A stretch of DNA of 64,000 nt from Uloborus plumipes (taxonomy: Eukaryota > Arthropoda > Arachnida > Araneae > Uloboridae). Shown here piece after piece: positions 23,185 through 35,600 of this stretch. The stretch covers positions 1-64,000 of the forward strand of contig JAXGGA010006466.1 in NCBI GenBank assembly GCA_038373865.1, given 5' to 3'. Both the position numbers and the translations under genes were made by a program. The notes under the pieces were generated by a model. It searched no databases. It was not told where the DNA came from and saw nothing but the letters and a program-made list of their open reading frames with translations. Position 1 is the stretch's first letter. Each line of letters begins with the position of its first letter.

Positions 23185-24340
23185 CAGGGAGCTCGAACTC
23201 CAAGTCCTCCGTAGCGTCAGGGTGATTATTGTCGAAAGGCAGCGGGCTGCCGGGAAATCCGTACGGTTTCCCTTCGATGTTACAGATTTTTGTTTTAATT
23301 TGGCTTATCTCAAGCTCAATATTTTTAAACCAGTTGCTTTTGGATAGCACTATAATATTATTTAGTTCCGCCGTTATTTTTGTTAAAGTTTCCGTTAGCT
23401 TCTCGATCTCTTTATTTTTTTGTGCAATGATTCCTTCCAGGTTTTTAATTTTCAACACTTCCGCTGACACAGTTTGTACTTTATTAACACTTGGGCCGGT
23501 TGATACCCCAGCAGCCACCTTAGCCCAGGACTTTTCTTCTCCGGGAGTTGGACGGTTTTGTTTTTTTACAATTTCTTGATAGAATGGGCAGGTTTTGTTT
23601 GTGCTTTCATGGTTTCCTCCACAATGTAGGCATTTGGGGGCGGAATCACAGGTTTCATGGTCTCCACCACATTTGGGACAGCGAGTTGCACTCTTACAAT
23701 AGCGTTTTATATGTCCATATCTTTGACAATTATAACAGATTTTAGGTTGTTCTTTATATGCTTCCAGTCTGTAACGTATGCGTCCTATGTAGATATGATC
23801 TCTGTCTGTTTTACCTAATTCTTTTATGAGAATTGTTGTGGTAGGTACTGTGGACTCCCTTCTGGTAAAACGTATAAGGCCTAGTACGTTAATTCGCTCA
23901 TCTTTTAGTTTTCCAGCTAGGTAGTCCAAACTTATGTCAGTACTCACTCCTTTTATGATGAATTTTGTCGTGATAGGTTCTTCTATGATACGCGCGCTGA
24001 CCTCAGTCTCATTAAACTTCCTTAGTTGGATAAGGTTTCTGGCCGTCGTGATGTCCTTCGTGCTAATTACCAGATTCTGGCTCCGCGTTATTTGTACCGT
24101 ATCTTCCTTTTTAGTTATTTTCTCAATAGCTTCATGGAGATTTCTGGTTTTTATTGACCCAATTGGGCTATTGGTTCCAGATATAACAATTTTTATTTCC
24201 GTAGCTCCATTGCCCAAGGCAAGCTTTAACTTTTCATTGACTGAAATGCTGGTCTCCCATACATTAACATTTTTCTTGGGGTTTTTTTCCTTTTGGTTAA
24301 GTTGGGAACTATCTTCGTTTTTGCGTTTAGAAGACCCCAT
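23174..24340 (-). CDS. LINE ORF1, Gag-like nucleic-acid chaperone
   Basis: 388 codons, intact. The protein would coat LINE RNA in a ribonucleoprotein and assist target-primed reverse transcription. The N-terminus is lysine-rich (KRKNEDSSQLNQKEKNPKK). Residues about 200-260 carry a zinc-knuckle array: CYNCQRYGHIKRYC (CX2CX4HX4C), a variant CPKCGGDHETC, and CLHCGGNHESTNKTC (CX2CX3HX6C). A coiled-coil-like stretch (about 290-345) and an acidic tail (EDLEFELPDEY) follow. Its stop overlaps the ORF2 start: the ATG at 23184 lies inside the last codons (GATGAATACTAA), a coupling typical of bicistronic LINEs. The start was chosen as the first ATG after the 5' region. An intact ORF1 next to a broken ORF2 suggests fairly recent insertion. 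Confidence 0.85.
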   Translation of the reverse strand: MGSSKRKNEDSSQLNQKEKNPKKNVNVWETSISVNEKLKLALGNGATEIKIVISGTNSPIGSIKTRNLHEAIEKITKKEDTVQITRSQNLVISTKDITTARNLIQLRKFNETEVSARIIEEPITTKFIIKGVSTDISLDYLAGKLKDERINVLGLIRFTRRESTVPTTTILIKELGKTDRDHIYIGRIRYRLEAYKEQPKICYNCQRYGHIKRYCKSATRCPKCGGDHETCDSAPKCLHCGGNHESTNKTCPFYQEIVKKQNRPTPGEEKSWAKVAAGVSTGPSVNKVQTVSAEVLKIKNLEGIIAQKNKEIEKLTETLTKITAELNNIIVLSKSNWFKNIELEISQIKTKICNIEGKPYGFPGSPLPFDNNHPDATEDLEFELPDEY

Positions 24341-24629
24341 TCAAAGAAAAAACAATAACCTCATCTGGAGGTTTCAAAATAAGAACAAAAGTGCAGCTAG
24401 AAATATAGCCAATGCACATAGACTAAGCAAAGAACACAAGAAAGGTAGACCGAAAAGTCCTAATACACTTCACATAGAGCCCACGTGTAAGCGACCACAC
24501 CTCGCGTCGAATAGCCGAATTGTTTTTCAACGCGCAGCTTCGGTGTGCGGATCCCAGTTAAAATCAGTAGTAGCAAAAAGAGTCGCGTGTGGAATTCCCC
24601 CAGTGTCGCTTCGGTGTGCGGCCTGCCTA

Positions 24630-24934
24630 AGGCAGGAATTAAAGTGAAACACCATTGCAATCGCTTCGAATTGCAATCGCTACTGGAAGTGAATTACATT
24701 ATCATAAACTTAACTTGTCACTGACGTCACTACGGGTGGAGCCAATAAGAGCTCACAAGCAGTCAGCGATCTCCTCTTATTCGCCAAGTAGGCTGTGACG
24801 TTTTATCTAGCACGTTTTTCATAGGCAAACGTCACGCTGACGTCACGATGTTTTTATCAAGAAACGTTCTAATGTAATTCATTTCCAGTAGCGATCGTAA
24901 TTTGCGATCGCCTGTTTCACTTAAATTCCTGCTG
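24630..24934. mobile_element. 305-bp MITE with ~65-bp inverted ends
   Basis: The ends share GCAGGAATT(A/T)AAGTGAAAC and CGCTACTGGAA(G/A)TGAATTACATTA in inverted orientation. Internal GCAATCGCTTCGAATTGC makes a further small hairpin. TA dinucleotides flank both sides (24628-24629, 24935-24936), consistent with a Tc1/mariner-type element. It sits between the LINE 5' end and the start of the WD40 gene. Confidence 0.7.
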
Positions 24935-25231
24935 TAGTTTTTTTCCACCCTTTTGTTTGTGTATGTTTGTTTTGGTGATTGACAAGAGGGGGCGGGGTAA
25001 TCTTGCATTTGAGATCGCGCTCCACTTTTTCCTTTTAAGATTCTTTTTTAGCTCATTAACTTTGGCAACATTGTTACCGGCGTCTGTGAATTTAATCTTT
25101 ATTCCGAATATTTACAAAATAACATCAAATAAACAGAGTAATTTGTTCTTCTTTTGATGAAAACCAGTAACTAATTCTTTCGTCGTTATTCAGAAACTGT
25201 CTTTTTTAGACAAAGACAACTTTAGACATTA
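24935..25231 (+). promoter_or_regulatory. Probable 5' flank/5' UTR of the WD40 gene
   Basis: About 300 bp lie between the MITE and the first ATG of the WD40 gene. It contains a GC-rich patch (GAGGGGGCGGGGTAATC, about 24986-25002) like an Sp1-type box, but no obvious TATA box at a sensible distance. An in-frame stop (TAG, 25223-25225) precedes the ATG, supporting that start. Transcription start not determinable by eye. Confidence 0.4.
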
Positions 25232-25263
25232 ATGAACATGAAGCGGCAAGTCTGCGCTAACAG
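25232..25263 (+). CDS. Proposed first coding exon of the WD40 gene
   Basis: ATGAACATGAAGCGG... encodes MNMKRQVCAN plus two bases of an arginine codon, then GTACAT as donor. The acceptor at 30130 (TTTCAATTAG) supplies the third base and continues in frame with the rest of the gene. A stop lies in frame nine bases upstream of the ATG. The intron (4.9 kb) is long and the exon short, so an alternative first exon is possible. Confidence 0.6.
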
Positions 25264-28200
25264 GTACATGAATTTTTCTCGGGTGTTAAAAACTGAGGGC
25301 TGCCATAGTTGTGTTTATTTGTTAAGATTCATTGTTATGTATTCGTAGTAGGAATGTTTAAACTCTTTTCCTTGTTTCAAAATATTTTTTCTATAGAGTA
25401 AGTGAAATGTCTGTTCGTTCAGTTTTGTAGAAATAATTTGTAATGGAAGTTGAGTGCAACTTCGTCATTAACATGGTTCAAACTGAAGTATCTTACCGAA
25501 ACATTTATTTATTTATTATTATTATTATGAAGTAGTTTTTTAATATTGTAAAAGTGCAGTTCTTTTAATTTGCATCAATGTTCATTTTTCAAAACATAAA
25601 ACTAGGAGGATTTTATAGTTAAGCCAACTGAATGTCAAATCTAAAGTGATGTTAATTTTTTACTTTTTGTTACTCTTATTAAAGTTCAAAAAGAACTTAA
25701 TTTTAGACATTGTTTCCGAAATAGATTGTAAAATGTAAACCTTCATTATGTTCTATAAATAATTTTTTAAGTCTTAAGGCATTATGTTCTGTTTTGTTTT
25801 GCACTTTTAGTGTAGATGATTATTTTTCTTTGATAAGTTGGTGATACGGATAATTTGAAGAATTTTGTTTACTATCAATTAAATTTCGTTTTGTTCTGCA
25901 TGCAGTATTTTAGATCATTGTAGCAACTTAAACTTTGTTTTCAACATGTTCAACTTTCTATGACACATGAAGCGAAACAAGCTACATGGATATTTTGTGT
26001 GTCGCATTTAGTTTTCTAAATTTGCTTTGCATTTAACTTTATTGCACGTCTGCAATTTTCGTTTTCATAGGGAATTTACCTTGCATTTTGCTTGTTACGA
26101 CTAACTCTTTTTACTCTAAATTTGCATTTAGCTTTATTCAGTAGGCACAACTTCTGTTTTTGCATGTATGCATATTCTTATAATTTATTTTGATCAGTCA
26201 AGCTGCCTTGTCCTAAGGTTTAATGCAAAAGAAGAATTATAAAAAAAATTATGTAAAAAAAAAAACAGAAACAATTTAAGTGATCTTATTTTAACATTCC
26301 CATCGTACAAACAATTTATCACAATGGAAACAAAATCATACTTATGGGCGATTCTCTGTTTACTCGTCGTTTTCCATACATAATCTGTCCAGACATGTTT
26401 TATCAAAATGTTCGTACAATTATAATAACTCAGGAAATGAATTTATTAGTTTGGTTCAATAGAGAGTGAATTGAAGTTTGTGTTTTTCTGATAAATCATA
26501 ACGGGGCAAGTCCCCTCCCTACCTAGTGTTTTCACTTAGTTGTGTAATATTTGCAAACTTATTGGAACATAATTTGTTACGAAACTATCCATACATGTAG
26601 ATAGAAATCATGGACATGATGAATAATGTGTCTCATAATTAAACCAATTAACATTAATGACTCTTACCAGAAAACTGTTTTCGTAGCAACTAAGATGCAT
26701 ACTTTCATCACAAATGTAGCTCTGAAACTAAACAAAGCGGGGTTTCAACACAGTTCTTAGCAATTTAGACAAAAATGCCAAAAAACATTTGCAAGAGTAA
26801 TAGATTTTTTTTCTATTACAACTTTGAATTTAGCAGGGGACTCTTTGAAAAAACTCTGGACAGAACTTACATGAGAATGTTATATTGAGTATTAGAAATA
26901 CGTAATTAGACCTTACATTATCATATGTTTAGATATTAATTACCAAATTTGTGTTACTGGTTGATCGGTTTTTGGAAACATTACCTTTAAGTGCTTAGAC
27001 TAAATGATTCTGACAGCTTGGGGACCATGTTTTTAGGGCTTAGATAATTTTTAGAAGAAAAAATAATTAAATTGTTATCACCCCAAATACAATTAGGCTA
27101 CCAAGTATTAATGCTTTACTTGAATTAAGAGAGATAATTACTTAATTTGACTTTATTATTTTTAACCTTTTGGATCCGGGCTATTCGTATAAAGGTTTTC
27201 CTTTCGAGACGGGCAGTACAGCTGCTGAACCAAAGATCTCTTTTCCTCTGAAAACGAGAAGATGCAACGGCAAGCTCATAGGTTTTATGACTTAGCGGTT
27301 CAAATACAAAGCTGTAATCCCTCAGTGAGTAGGTATGAAATCTTGGAAAAAGCCCCTGCTCCAAAGTGTAAGCGAAGATTTCAGCCCCTTCCTCAAAGGA
27401 AAAACAGACTTGCAGTACAGCATGTGTACCACCCGGCTCTTAAAGGTTAAAATACTCGGTCCGGACAGCCAATTGTGAGTTTAAAGAGAAATGCCCTTAT
27501 ATTATTAATTTATGCTGTCAAGAGGTTAGAATTTAAAATGGTAAATAACAATCCTTTAAATCTCGCACAAATCAAACAATCGACAAATCTTAAATCTCAC
27601 TCAAATAAAAAGGGGTATAAAAGTGAAATATGAAGGTCGATGAAACAAAATCGAAAATGAACGAAGTAAAATAAAAGCAGTTCACAGGACTAACACTCAA
27701 AAGTTCTCCTTCCCACTCCGCAAAATGCTTAAAAATAAAAACTTGGATCAGTCCCTGATTCCATAATAGCTTTAAAATAGTAACATAAGATTTTTTTGTA
27801 TTTTAGTATTTACTGTAATTATATAGTTTTGTGCACTTAGTTCCTAAAATATACTAAAAAACTGATTTCATAACCTAGCCAGGGTTCGTACGCTCCTTAC
27901 AAACTCCTTATAAACTCCTGCTTTTTAACAAAAGAAAATAAGGGCCCTTAAAACTCCTGAATTTTGCCATTATCTCCTTACAAACTCCTTATTTGTTATT
28001 CTGTTTGTGCATGTTTTTTTTCTGTAAAGTATTTTCTTCTACCACTAATCCCAAAGGGTAAATTGTGTTCGAATATTATACCAGAATTGCGGTATTTTTC
28101 GTGAGTTAAAACAGGAAATTCAGTATTTTTCGCTATACACTTACCTTCCCACATCCGAAATTTTTATTCTTACTCCAAATTTTCCATGATTATATCGATA

Positions 28201-29590
28201 ATGATTAATAATTTACATCATCTAGACCTGTTAGAATGACATTCTAAAATTGTCTTGCTTTAATACATTCTTTTATTTGCCGTTTTTATACTTTTGATGC
28301 CTTCATTTTCAATGATGCAATCTCTTTGCATCCGGTGTGAGAATCAAATTTTACTGATTTTTGACGTTTACTATGCTTTGCAAAGGTTCAAATAAGTAAA
28401 ATATCTTTTTATTTCTATTAAAATTGAAAATAAAAATTTTTCAAGCGAAATTCTGTGTTCCCTATGAGAGTTAAAAAATTAAACTTGAAATCACTTTTAG
28501 TTTAAATTTGTCTTCAATTACGTTGATTGCTATTAATAATATATTTATCACAGAGCTTTAAAATGTAAATTATGATAATTTTACTTTAAGAAATCCCTAA
28601 ATATGCCATTTTTCCTTCTCTTTTGTTTGTTTAACGTTTTCGTTAAGAAAATCGCGATCTCTTTGCATCCGCCATTGGAATAGTACTTTTTGCATTTATG
28701 ATGTTTACTATTCTCTGTCAAGAAGTAAACAGCTAAAACTTCATTTTATTTTTGTGTTTAAATCATTAAGTTGAAAAGTTTTAAGCGTAATTCTGTGCTC
28801 TAAGGAATTTGAAAGTTATTTTGGCCTCTACTATCTTATCTATAATTATTAAAATAAAAATATTAGCTTATTATTTTTATTTTAATAATTTTATTTTATT
28901 TTATTTTTTTTTTGTGGATTCTAGTTACAAAATTATTAATAAGCTTCTTGTTTTTTTAGAAAGTACTAATTTTCAATCAGACTTTCTTTAAACATTTTTT
29001 TACAATTATTTTCAAAATGAAATGTTTTTAATGGTTACCCCCCCCCCCTCTCCCTCTTTGGTATTTGAATTTTATTTTGAGTGGGCTAATATTCAAGAAG
29101 CAGTAAATAAATATTTTTGACTTTAAATTTAATGTGTTATGCAAGGTATTGTTGGTTAAAAAAATGATACAAAACTTGTGAAAATTTTAACAAGTTTTTG
29201 AGAAAGTTCTAATTTTCAATCAGTCTTTTTTTTCTTTTTTTAGTGATTTTTTAATAATCCATTCTTAAAATAAAATATTTTTCTTTGATTACCCCCTCTC
29301 CCTCCCCTTCGGAATTTGAATTTTATTTAGAGTCAGTGAATATTCAAGAAGCAGTAAAGTCATATTTGACTTTCAATTTAGTGTTTTATTTAACATATTG
29401 TTGGAAAAAATAAATAATACTTGTGAATTTTTTTTAAAAATATGTTGTTAAAAAATGCGGCTTTTAACTAGAAAACACTCCTTAAAAATTAAAATTAGCT
29501 CCTGCAAAACTCCTTAAAAACTCCTTACTTTTAATTTTCAAATTTGAGTATGAACCCTGCTAGCCAGCAGAATACATCACTAGGCCTTCT

Positions 29591-29622
<32 letters not shown>

Positions 29623-32600
29623 ATAATAAATACTAAAATATTTGAAGTGGGGCAAAGTTAACAAAAACTATCTCAAAAATACCCTGGATGATTGTACTGT
29701 TAAAGTGTCTAATTTAAGCTCTGTGCCTTATCCTTAGTCCAAAATCTTTATAATGCTTAACACTCATTCAGTTGTAGCATTAATATCACTATTCAGTACA
29801 ATTACTGTTGTTGAAAGCAATTAGAAAGACAGGTTATAATATTAGGACTAAAAAATTAACTATAAAATATTTGTGGAGACTAAAAATCCGGGACATTTGG
29901 TCTGGTCACTAGTTATAATTTTAGAAAGATTGTCTCATGTAAATATCTGTTAGTAATTTTGTCAAAGTTTTTTTTTTGGAATATCTACCTAAACTTTTGT
30001 CATACTTTCTTTGATAAAAGATGTTGATGAGATTTTGTTTTTATCTGTCTCTATGATTCTTTAGTATTGAATTTCGAAAATGATTTATTTGAAAGTCATT
30101 GGTTTATAATGTAAATTTTTTTTCAATTAGATCTTCTTCTGATGAACCAGAAGCAAATCTAGTGAATGAAAGCAAAAGAATTAAACTTGCTCACAATAGC
30201 CAAGATGGAACTGCTGCAGAAAACATAGAAGTAGAGGAAGGTAAAATGTTTATGCACAAAAGTTTTAGAATTTGGTAGCTCTTGATGATTTAAATGTATA
30301 TTGGATTGAGTGAAGTACAAGGTCTGTTAAATACCCTTCTAAGTATCTAATGTTTGATGGAAGAGAAGAAACTGCATAATGCTGCTATTGTTGCAGCATT
30401 CGTAGAAAGTCTCTCTTAGAAAGAATTTAGTTTGGTTGTTGTTGCACCATAATATTCTCTGAAATTAGTTGAGTATTGTCACTGAAAACTGTTTGGCTCT
30501 ATGGAATGCTTTTCTTTTGGTTTCTAGCAGTATTTGATGCATTAACTGTGCCTTTGTTGTCATGTCAGTTGAAATTTAAAAAGGATGAAAGCACTACACA
30601 CTAGCTAAGTTGAGCACTGCTTGCCTTGGACCAACACTTCCTCTCTTTCGCAATCAGTTTTGTCACTGTAACAGGTCATGGGTACTATGAAATGTCCATT
30701 GTTCCCAGGGTTAGCAAAGGTGGACCCAGCCCAGAAAAACCTGCCCGGGTTTTTCTGGGCGGGTCCACCAACAAAACCCACTTGGGTTTTTGTCAAAAGT
30801 AAGGTTTTTGTTAATTTTTAAGTTATCTACAAAAATAGTCAATAATAATATCTCATCTAAATTATACCTAAAAAATAAGTAAGAAATCCGGTTTATTTGA
30901 GATAGTTTTTCTTAGAGTAACTATTTTATTTTATAAAATAATTATTTTTTCTTCAATTTTCAAGTCATCCTCCAGAAAATTTTCCTAGCTATGATACTAC
31001 TTTTTGTTGCAAAATACTTATTATTATTATTATTTATTTATTTTTTGATAGCAATTTTCAAATTTTAAAATCAATCGAAAATGAACCATTGATTAACTTC
31101 TTGTAGATGGAAAAAATTGCTTAATTAATGTTTTATGATAATTTTGATTCAACACAGATGTCAAATAATGACAAAATACTGCAATTTTTGCTTTTATTCT
31201 GGAGCAAGAAAAATAAACTTTTGCTCTTCATTTCTTCTAACAGGGGTGATAGTGTTTCCGTATTTTACCGGATTTCCGGTATTTTTATGATCAATTCTGG
31301 TATTTTAATGTTCGAAAATACCGGAAATAAAATTCTTTTTATTATGCTTTTATCTTCCCACCTCCGGATTTTTTTTTTCTTTTTCGAATTTTCGATGATT
31401 ATACTGATAATTATTAATAATATTCATCAAATGGAAATGTTAAGATGAAAATTCTAATTGTTTTTTTACCTTATTAAATTATTTTATTTGCATCCCATAA
31501 GATGAGAATCCAATTTTTCCCACTTTTGAACTTTTGATGCTTATTAACCTTAGTTGGGAGACAAATAAATGAAATGCAACAAAATGTAACAAATGCAACT
31601 TTCATTACTTTATAAATGCTTTTGCACAACAAACAGTAATTCTGTTAGACTTTTGCTTTCTCCTTAAAATATTTTTTTGGAGATAATTGCTCATCACCAG
31701 CTCTAAAGTAACTTTATTACTCATTTACAATTTAATTAAATGCATGTACAATATTTTGACTAAAAACTTTGAATGTATGAAATGTGTTAGTTTATTAAAG
31801 GAAATTAATTTTTATGCATGCATAATTATCAAATTAGGTGTGCTTAAGTAATAGGCGCCTTGGTTTAAAAAAAACACCCCTCCCTTTTCTTTAAAACTTT
31901 CAAGTATTTTTTTAGGGACTCACAATCACCCCTGTTCTAACCCTACTGCATTTAGTATACAGGGTGTCCACTCCAATCGTGGACCAATAGCTAATTTCTA
32001 AACCGTTAGAGATAAGCATATAGTTTATTTAGGAAAAAATCTCAAAATTATGAAAGGAATTTTGGGTCTATTCAATGTTTTTCAAAAAATCAAATTTTGA
32101 AAGAGTTACGAAATTTAAATTTTTATACAGTCCCCCAGTCCTATCAATCATATTTAGTAAAACATTCTTGACACTGTAACGTTTAAAACTAAAAAAAAAT
32201 CACTCTTCTACCACAAAAATTGACCGAGTTATGACGTTTTGAAAAATCAAGATTTTGAAGGACTTCGCATCCGGTCCCTTAAGCAATCTATCGATGACGT
32301 CATGAAACAATGTAAAATCTTGATTTTTCAAAACGTCATAACTCGGTCAATTTTTGTCGTAGAAGAGTGATTTTTTTTTAGTTTTAAACGTTACAGTGTC
32401 AAGAATGTTTTACTAAATATGATTGATAGGACTGGGGGGCTGTATAAAAATTTAAATTTCGTAACTCTTTCAAAATTTGATTTTTTGAAAAACATTGAAT
32501 AGAGCCAAAATTCATTTCATAATTTTGAGATTTTTTCCTAAATAAACTATATGCTTATCTCTAACGGTTTAGAAATTAGCTATTGGTCCACGATTGGAGT

Positions 32601-35600
32601 GGACACCCTGTATGATGATTTTCAAGTGCTATACTATAGAGGTACCAAACCACTGACTTGAAGCACTAAACCCTTTCTTTGATTTAAAAAAAAAACAAAG
32701 AAAATGCGTCCCACTGCAAATATTATGAGAAGCATTTATCAATAAATTTATAATTCTTGCAAAGTTCTAATGTTAACCTAGTTTTTTCTTAAGATTATTT
32801 CAAGAAAAAAAATCGATTATGAGTCCCCCCTCCTCCATCTGAAATTAATCAGTTTTGATTTTGAAAATAGGAGAGGGGAGGGTTAGACACTTCCCTTATC
32901 TCAGACACACACCTATCATTGAGATAAGCCTTTATAAAAAACATGCAAGTGACATGACTAGATATTGAAGCAGGCTACTTTTTGAGAAAAAGATGATTAC
33001 AGTCGACGCTCGATATAACGACCGTCTCCGTCCTACAGAAAACGGTCTTTATAATGAGTGGTCGCTATAAGAGGTAGAACATAGAGTATATTGGGATACA
33101 GTTGGGGCTTTTCTCACCGGTCGTTATATTAGGATGGTCTTTATAACAAGTGGTCGTTATAACGAGCGTCGACTGTATTTCTATTAATGAACAAGTGCAA
33201 ATGGTTTTAATGTTTTAATGGTATAAATTTAAGTTTTTGAAACTTTCACACCCTAAATATTCCTGTATTTTTAGTAAAAGTTTATAGCTGAAACAATGAT
33301 CCAAAGCTTCTTAAATATATACACATTAAATAATACAATTCGGTTGATATTACTAATTGATATTGTTAATAATATTAATTATTAATCTATTGACATTGGT
33401 TGAATGCCATTCCGAACTTTAACTTAATAAATATATTTTTATATGAATGAATGCATACATTATATATCAATACGCGCATAAGAAATAAAATTTTGACATA
33501 CAAAAACCCAGAAATACCCGAGTGGGTTGGTTTTTGTCGAAAAACCCAGGTTTTTGCCAACCCTAATTGTTCCCTATATATGCAACCACAATTAAAAAGA
33601 TAGACTTGGGTACTGTGAAAAAAAATCTGATTCAATAAAGGTTCTTGCGAATTGAAACTGTTTGGAAACCCTATCACAGAGTATAAGACAGACCCCAAAA
33701 AATTCATGCATGTGCACAAAGATTCAAGGTCAGCTCGTGCAAGCACTCCCGACTGAAACCTATCAGTTTTTATTTATATAAAAAAAAAAGGTTGAAGGTT
33801 AAGTCCTTTCCAAACAGGCTTTGTATGTATAATAATAACATGTTTGATAAAATGCATGCCTGATTTGACAAACATTAAAAAATATATAGTTAATAACTTC
33901 ATTTTAAAACACAATAGTGGGCAAAAGAAATGTCTGTAGTTAGGTGTAGTTTGATCAGTATATCTGCTTGGCTGCGTTATAGTAATGTGGCAAGCTTAGC
34001 GAAAAAAAAGAGTTGATGGATTATTTTAGTTTACATTTCAATGAAGAGCTTCTGTTATTTTTTTCATGGCTTGTTTTATTTATTTGGCAAATCAGTTTAA
34101 ATTTTTGATAAAACTTATAATACTTTTATGGTCTAATTTATCTTGCTGAAGTTTTGTGCTTTAGTCAGGGGTGATTGTGTTCCGGTATTTTACCAGATTT
34201 CCGGTATTTTCATGATTGATTCTGGTATTTTCATGTTCGAAAATACCGGAAATAAAATATTTTTAATTATGCTTTTGTCTTCCCACCTTCGGTATTTTTT
34301 TTTTTTTTTCGAATTTTCGGTGATTTTCGATAATTACTAATAATATCATCGAACAAAAATGTTAAGATGCCATTTTATGTTTTTTTTTGACTATAAACTA
34401 TTTGAAACTGTTCGAATGTATGAAATGTGTCTTGTTTGTTTATGAAAGGCAATTTATTATTAAATGTGTATAATTATAAAATTAGGTGTGCTTAAATAAT
34501 AGGGGCCTTGGTTTTTTGAAAAAAGCACCCCCCACACACACATTTTCTCTTCAAAACTTTCAGGTATTTTTTCATGAACTCACAATCACCCTTGTTTAGT
34601 AAAACTTATGACTGGTGCCATGATTTGTAACCCAACCCATTGCTGTAATTTTCCCATCTGCTTCTTTTGTAACTCTCAAAATTGCTTCCTGTCATGTCCT
34701 GGTATAGTCAATTAGCTAATTGTTAATTGCTAGTTTACAACTTCCCAGATCTTATAAAAATTATAAGTTTGTCTAAACTTAAGAATTGATTTTTAATGTA
34801 TATATTTGAACTACACAAGTGTAGCAATTCCAAAAATCATTTTAAAGTTAAAATCTAGGATGACTCGACAGAAGGTCATGGGAGGTCACTGCACTTCCCA
34901 AGAAATTTCATTACTCTGCAAAATTTGTCCGAGTGAAGTTTTGCCAATTAGAAGACTGTTGCAAGTTGCAATGTTGCAGTTTTCAAAAGGCCCAAATGTC
35001 CCTTTTCATTCGGTGTATGTTTTTTTGTTTTCCCACCTTTTATCATTTGGCAAAACTTTAAGTTTAATTTGGAAAATTGAGAATCCACTCCCCCCCCCCT
35101 CCCGAAAAAAAAAATCTTCAAGGCATCTCTGGTAAGAAGATTATTTTGTTTATATTTATTCTAAACCCTTGTTGATGCTCTTATAGGTACCGAGCAAGGT
35201 GTTTTTGAAGACCATATTGATGAATCTGCCGAAAACAACCAACAGCATAATTACGAAGGAGATACTGATGTAGGGGATCGAGACTCTCCCTCTCCCGATG
35301 CCCAGCAGTACAGTTACAACAGAGATGTGTTCAGGGACTCTCAAGATAATCCAGCGAACAACAACGTGGAAGATGATTTAGATTGCAGAACCCAAGATGA
35401 TTCGATGCATTCCTTGCCTGTTCTCGACAACTACTCCCTTGCCGTTCACCAGGAGAATGGAGGTTTTGACGAATCTCATGAAAATGGCGTACACATGTCG
35501 GAAGGCGAAAATGGTCATGACCAAGATTCAGCGAGCGGTGCTAGCGGGAAGCGACTGACCAGGAGTTCTCGAAAAAATGCGGCGAATGAAAAAAGTTTCT

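Larger units (their letters stand above)
14132..24587 (-). mobile_element. Full-length I-like LINE, split by a DNA transposon
   Basis: On the minus strand it reads 5' region, ORF1 (CCHC knuckles), ORF2 (endonuclease, RT, RNase H), then a 3' end containing CGCCATTTAGGCGTCAG and a GAA-repeat tail (plus-strand CTT repeats at 14137-14157). Candidate 9-bp target duplication TGTGGAATT lies at 14123-14131 and 24588-24596. The ORF2 RT is interrupted between 21237 and 16108 by the 5.1-kb element at 16109-21236; without it the LINE is about 5.3 kb. Domain order with a C-terminal RNase H is known for the I group of clades. The 5' limit is tentative because a GCTTCGGTGTGCGG word occurs both inside (24537-24550) and just outside (24608-24621) it. 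Confidence 0.8.
30706..33565. mobile_element. hAT-type element with 8-bp duplication (ATTGTTCC)
   Basis: Ends CAGGGTTAGCAAAGG and TTTTTGCCAACCCTA are inverted; ATTGTTCC lies at 30698-30705 and 33566-33573. GGGTTTTT-type words repeat near both ends. At least three other elements sit inside it (31241-31934, 31960-32610, 33000-33175). No transposase frame remains. It is in WD40 intron 2. Confidence 0.75.

Noticed and set aside
23934..24647. 237-codon plus-strand frame
   Set aside because: Antisense shadow of LINE ORF1; no domain, and the opposite strand shows zinc knuckles.
32221..32380. microRNA precursor
   Set aside because: The hairpin is only the centre of a 651-bp foldback transposon with TA duplications.
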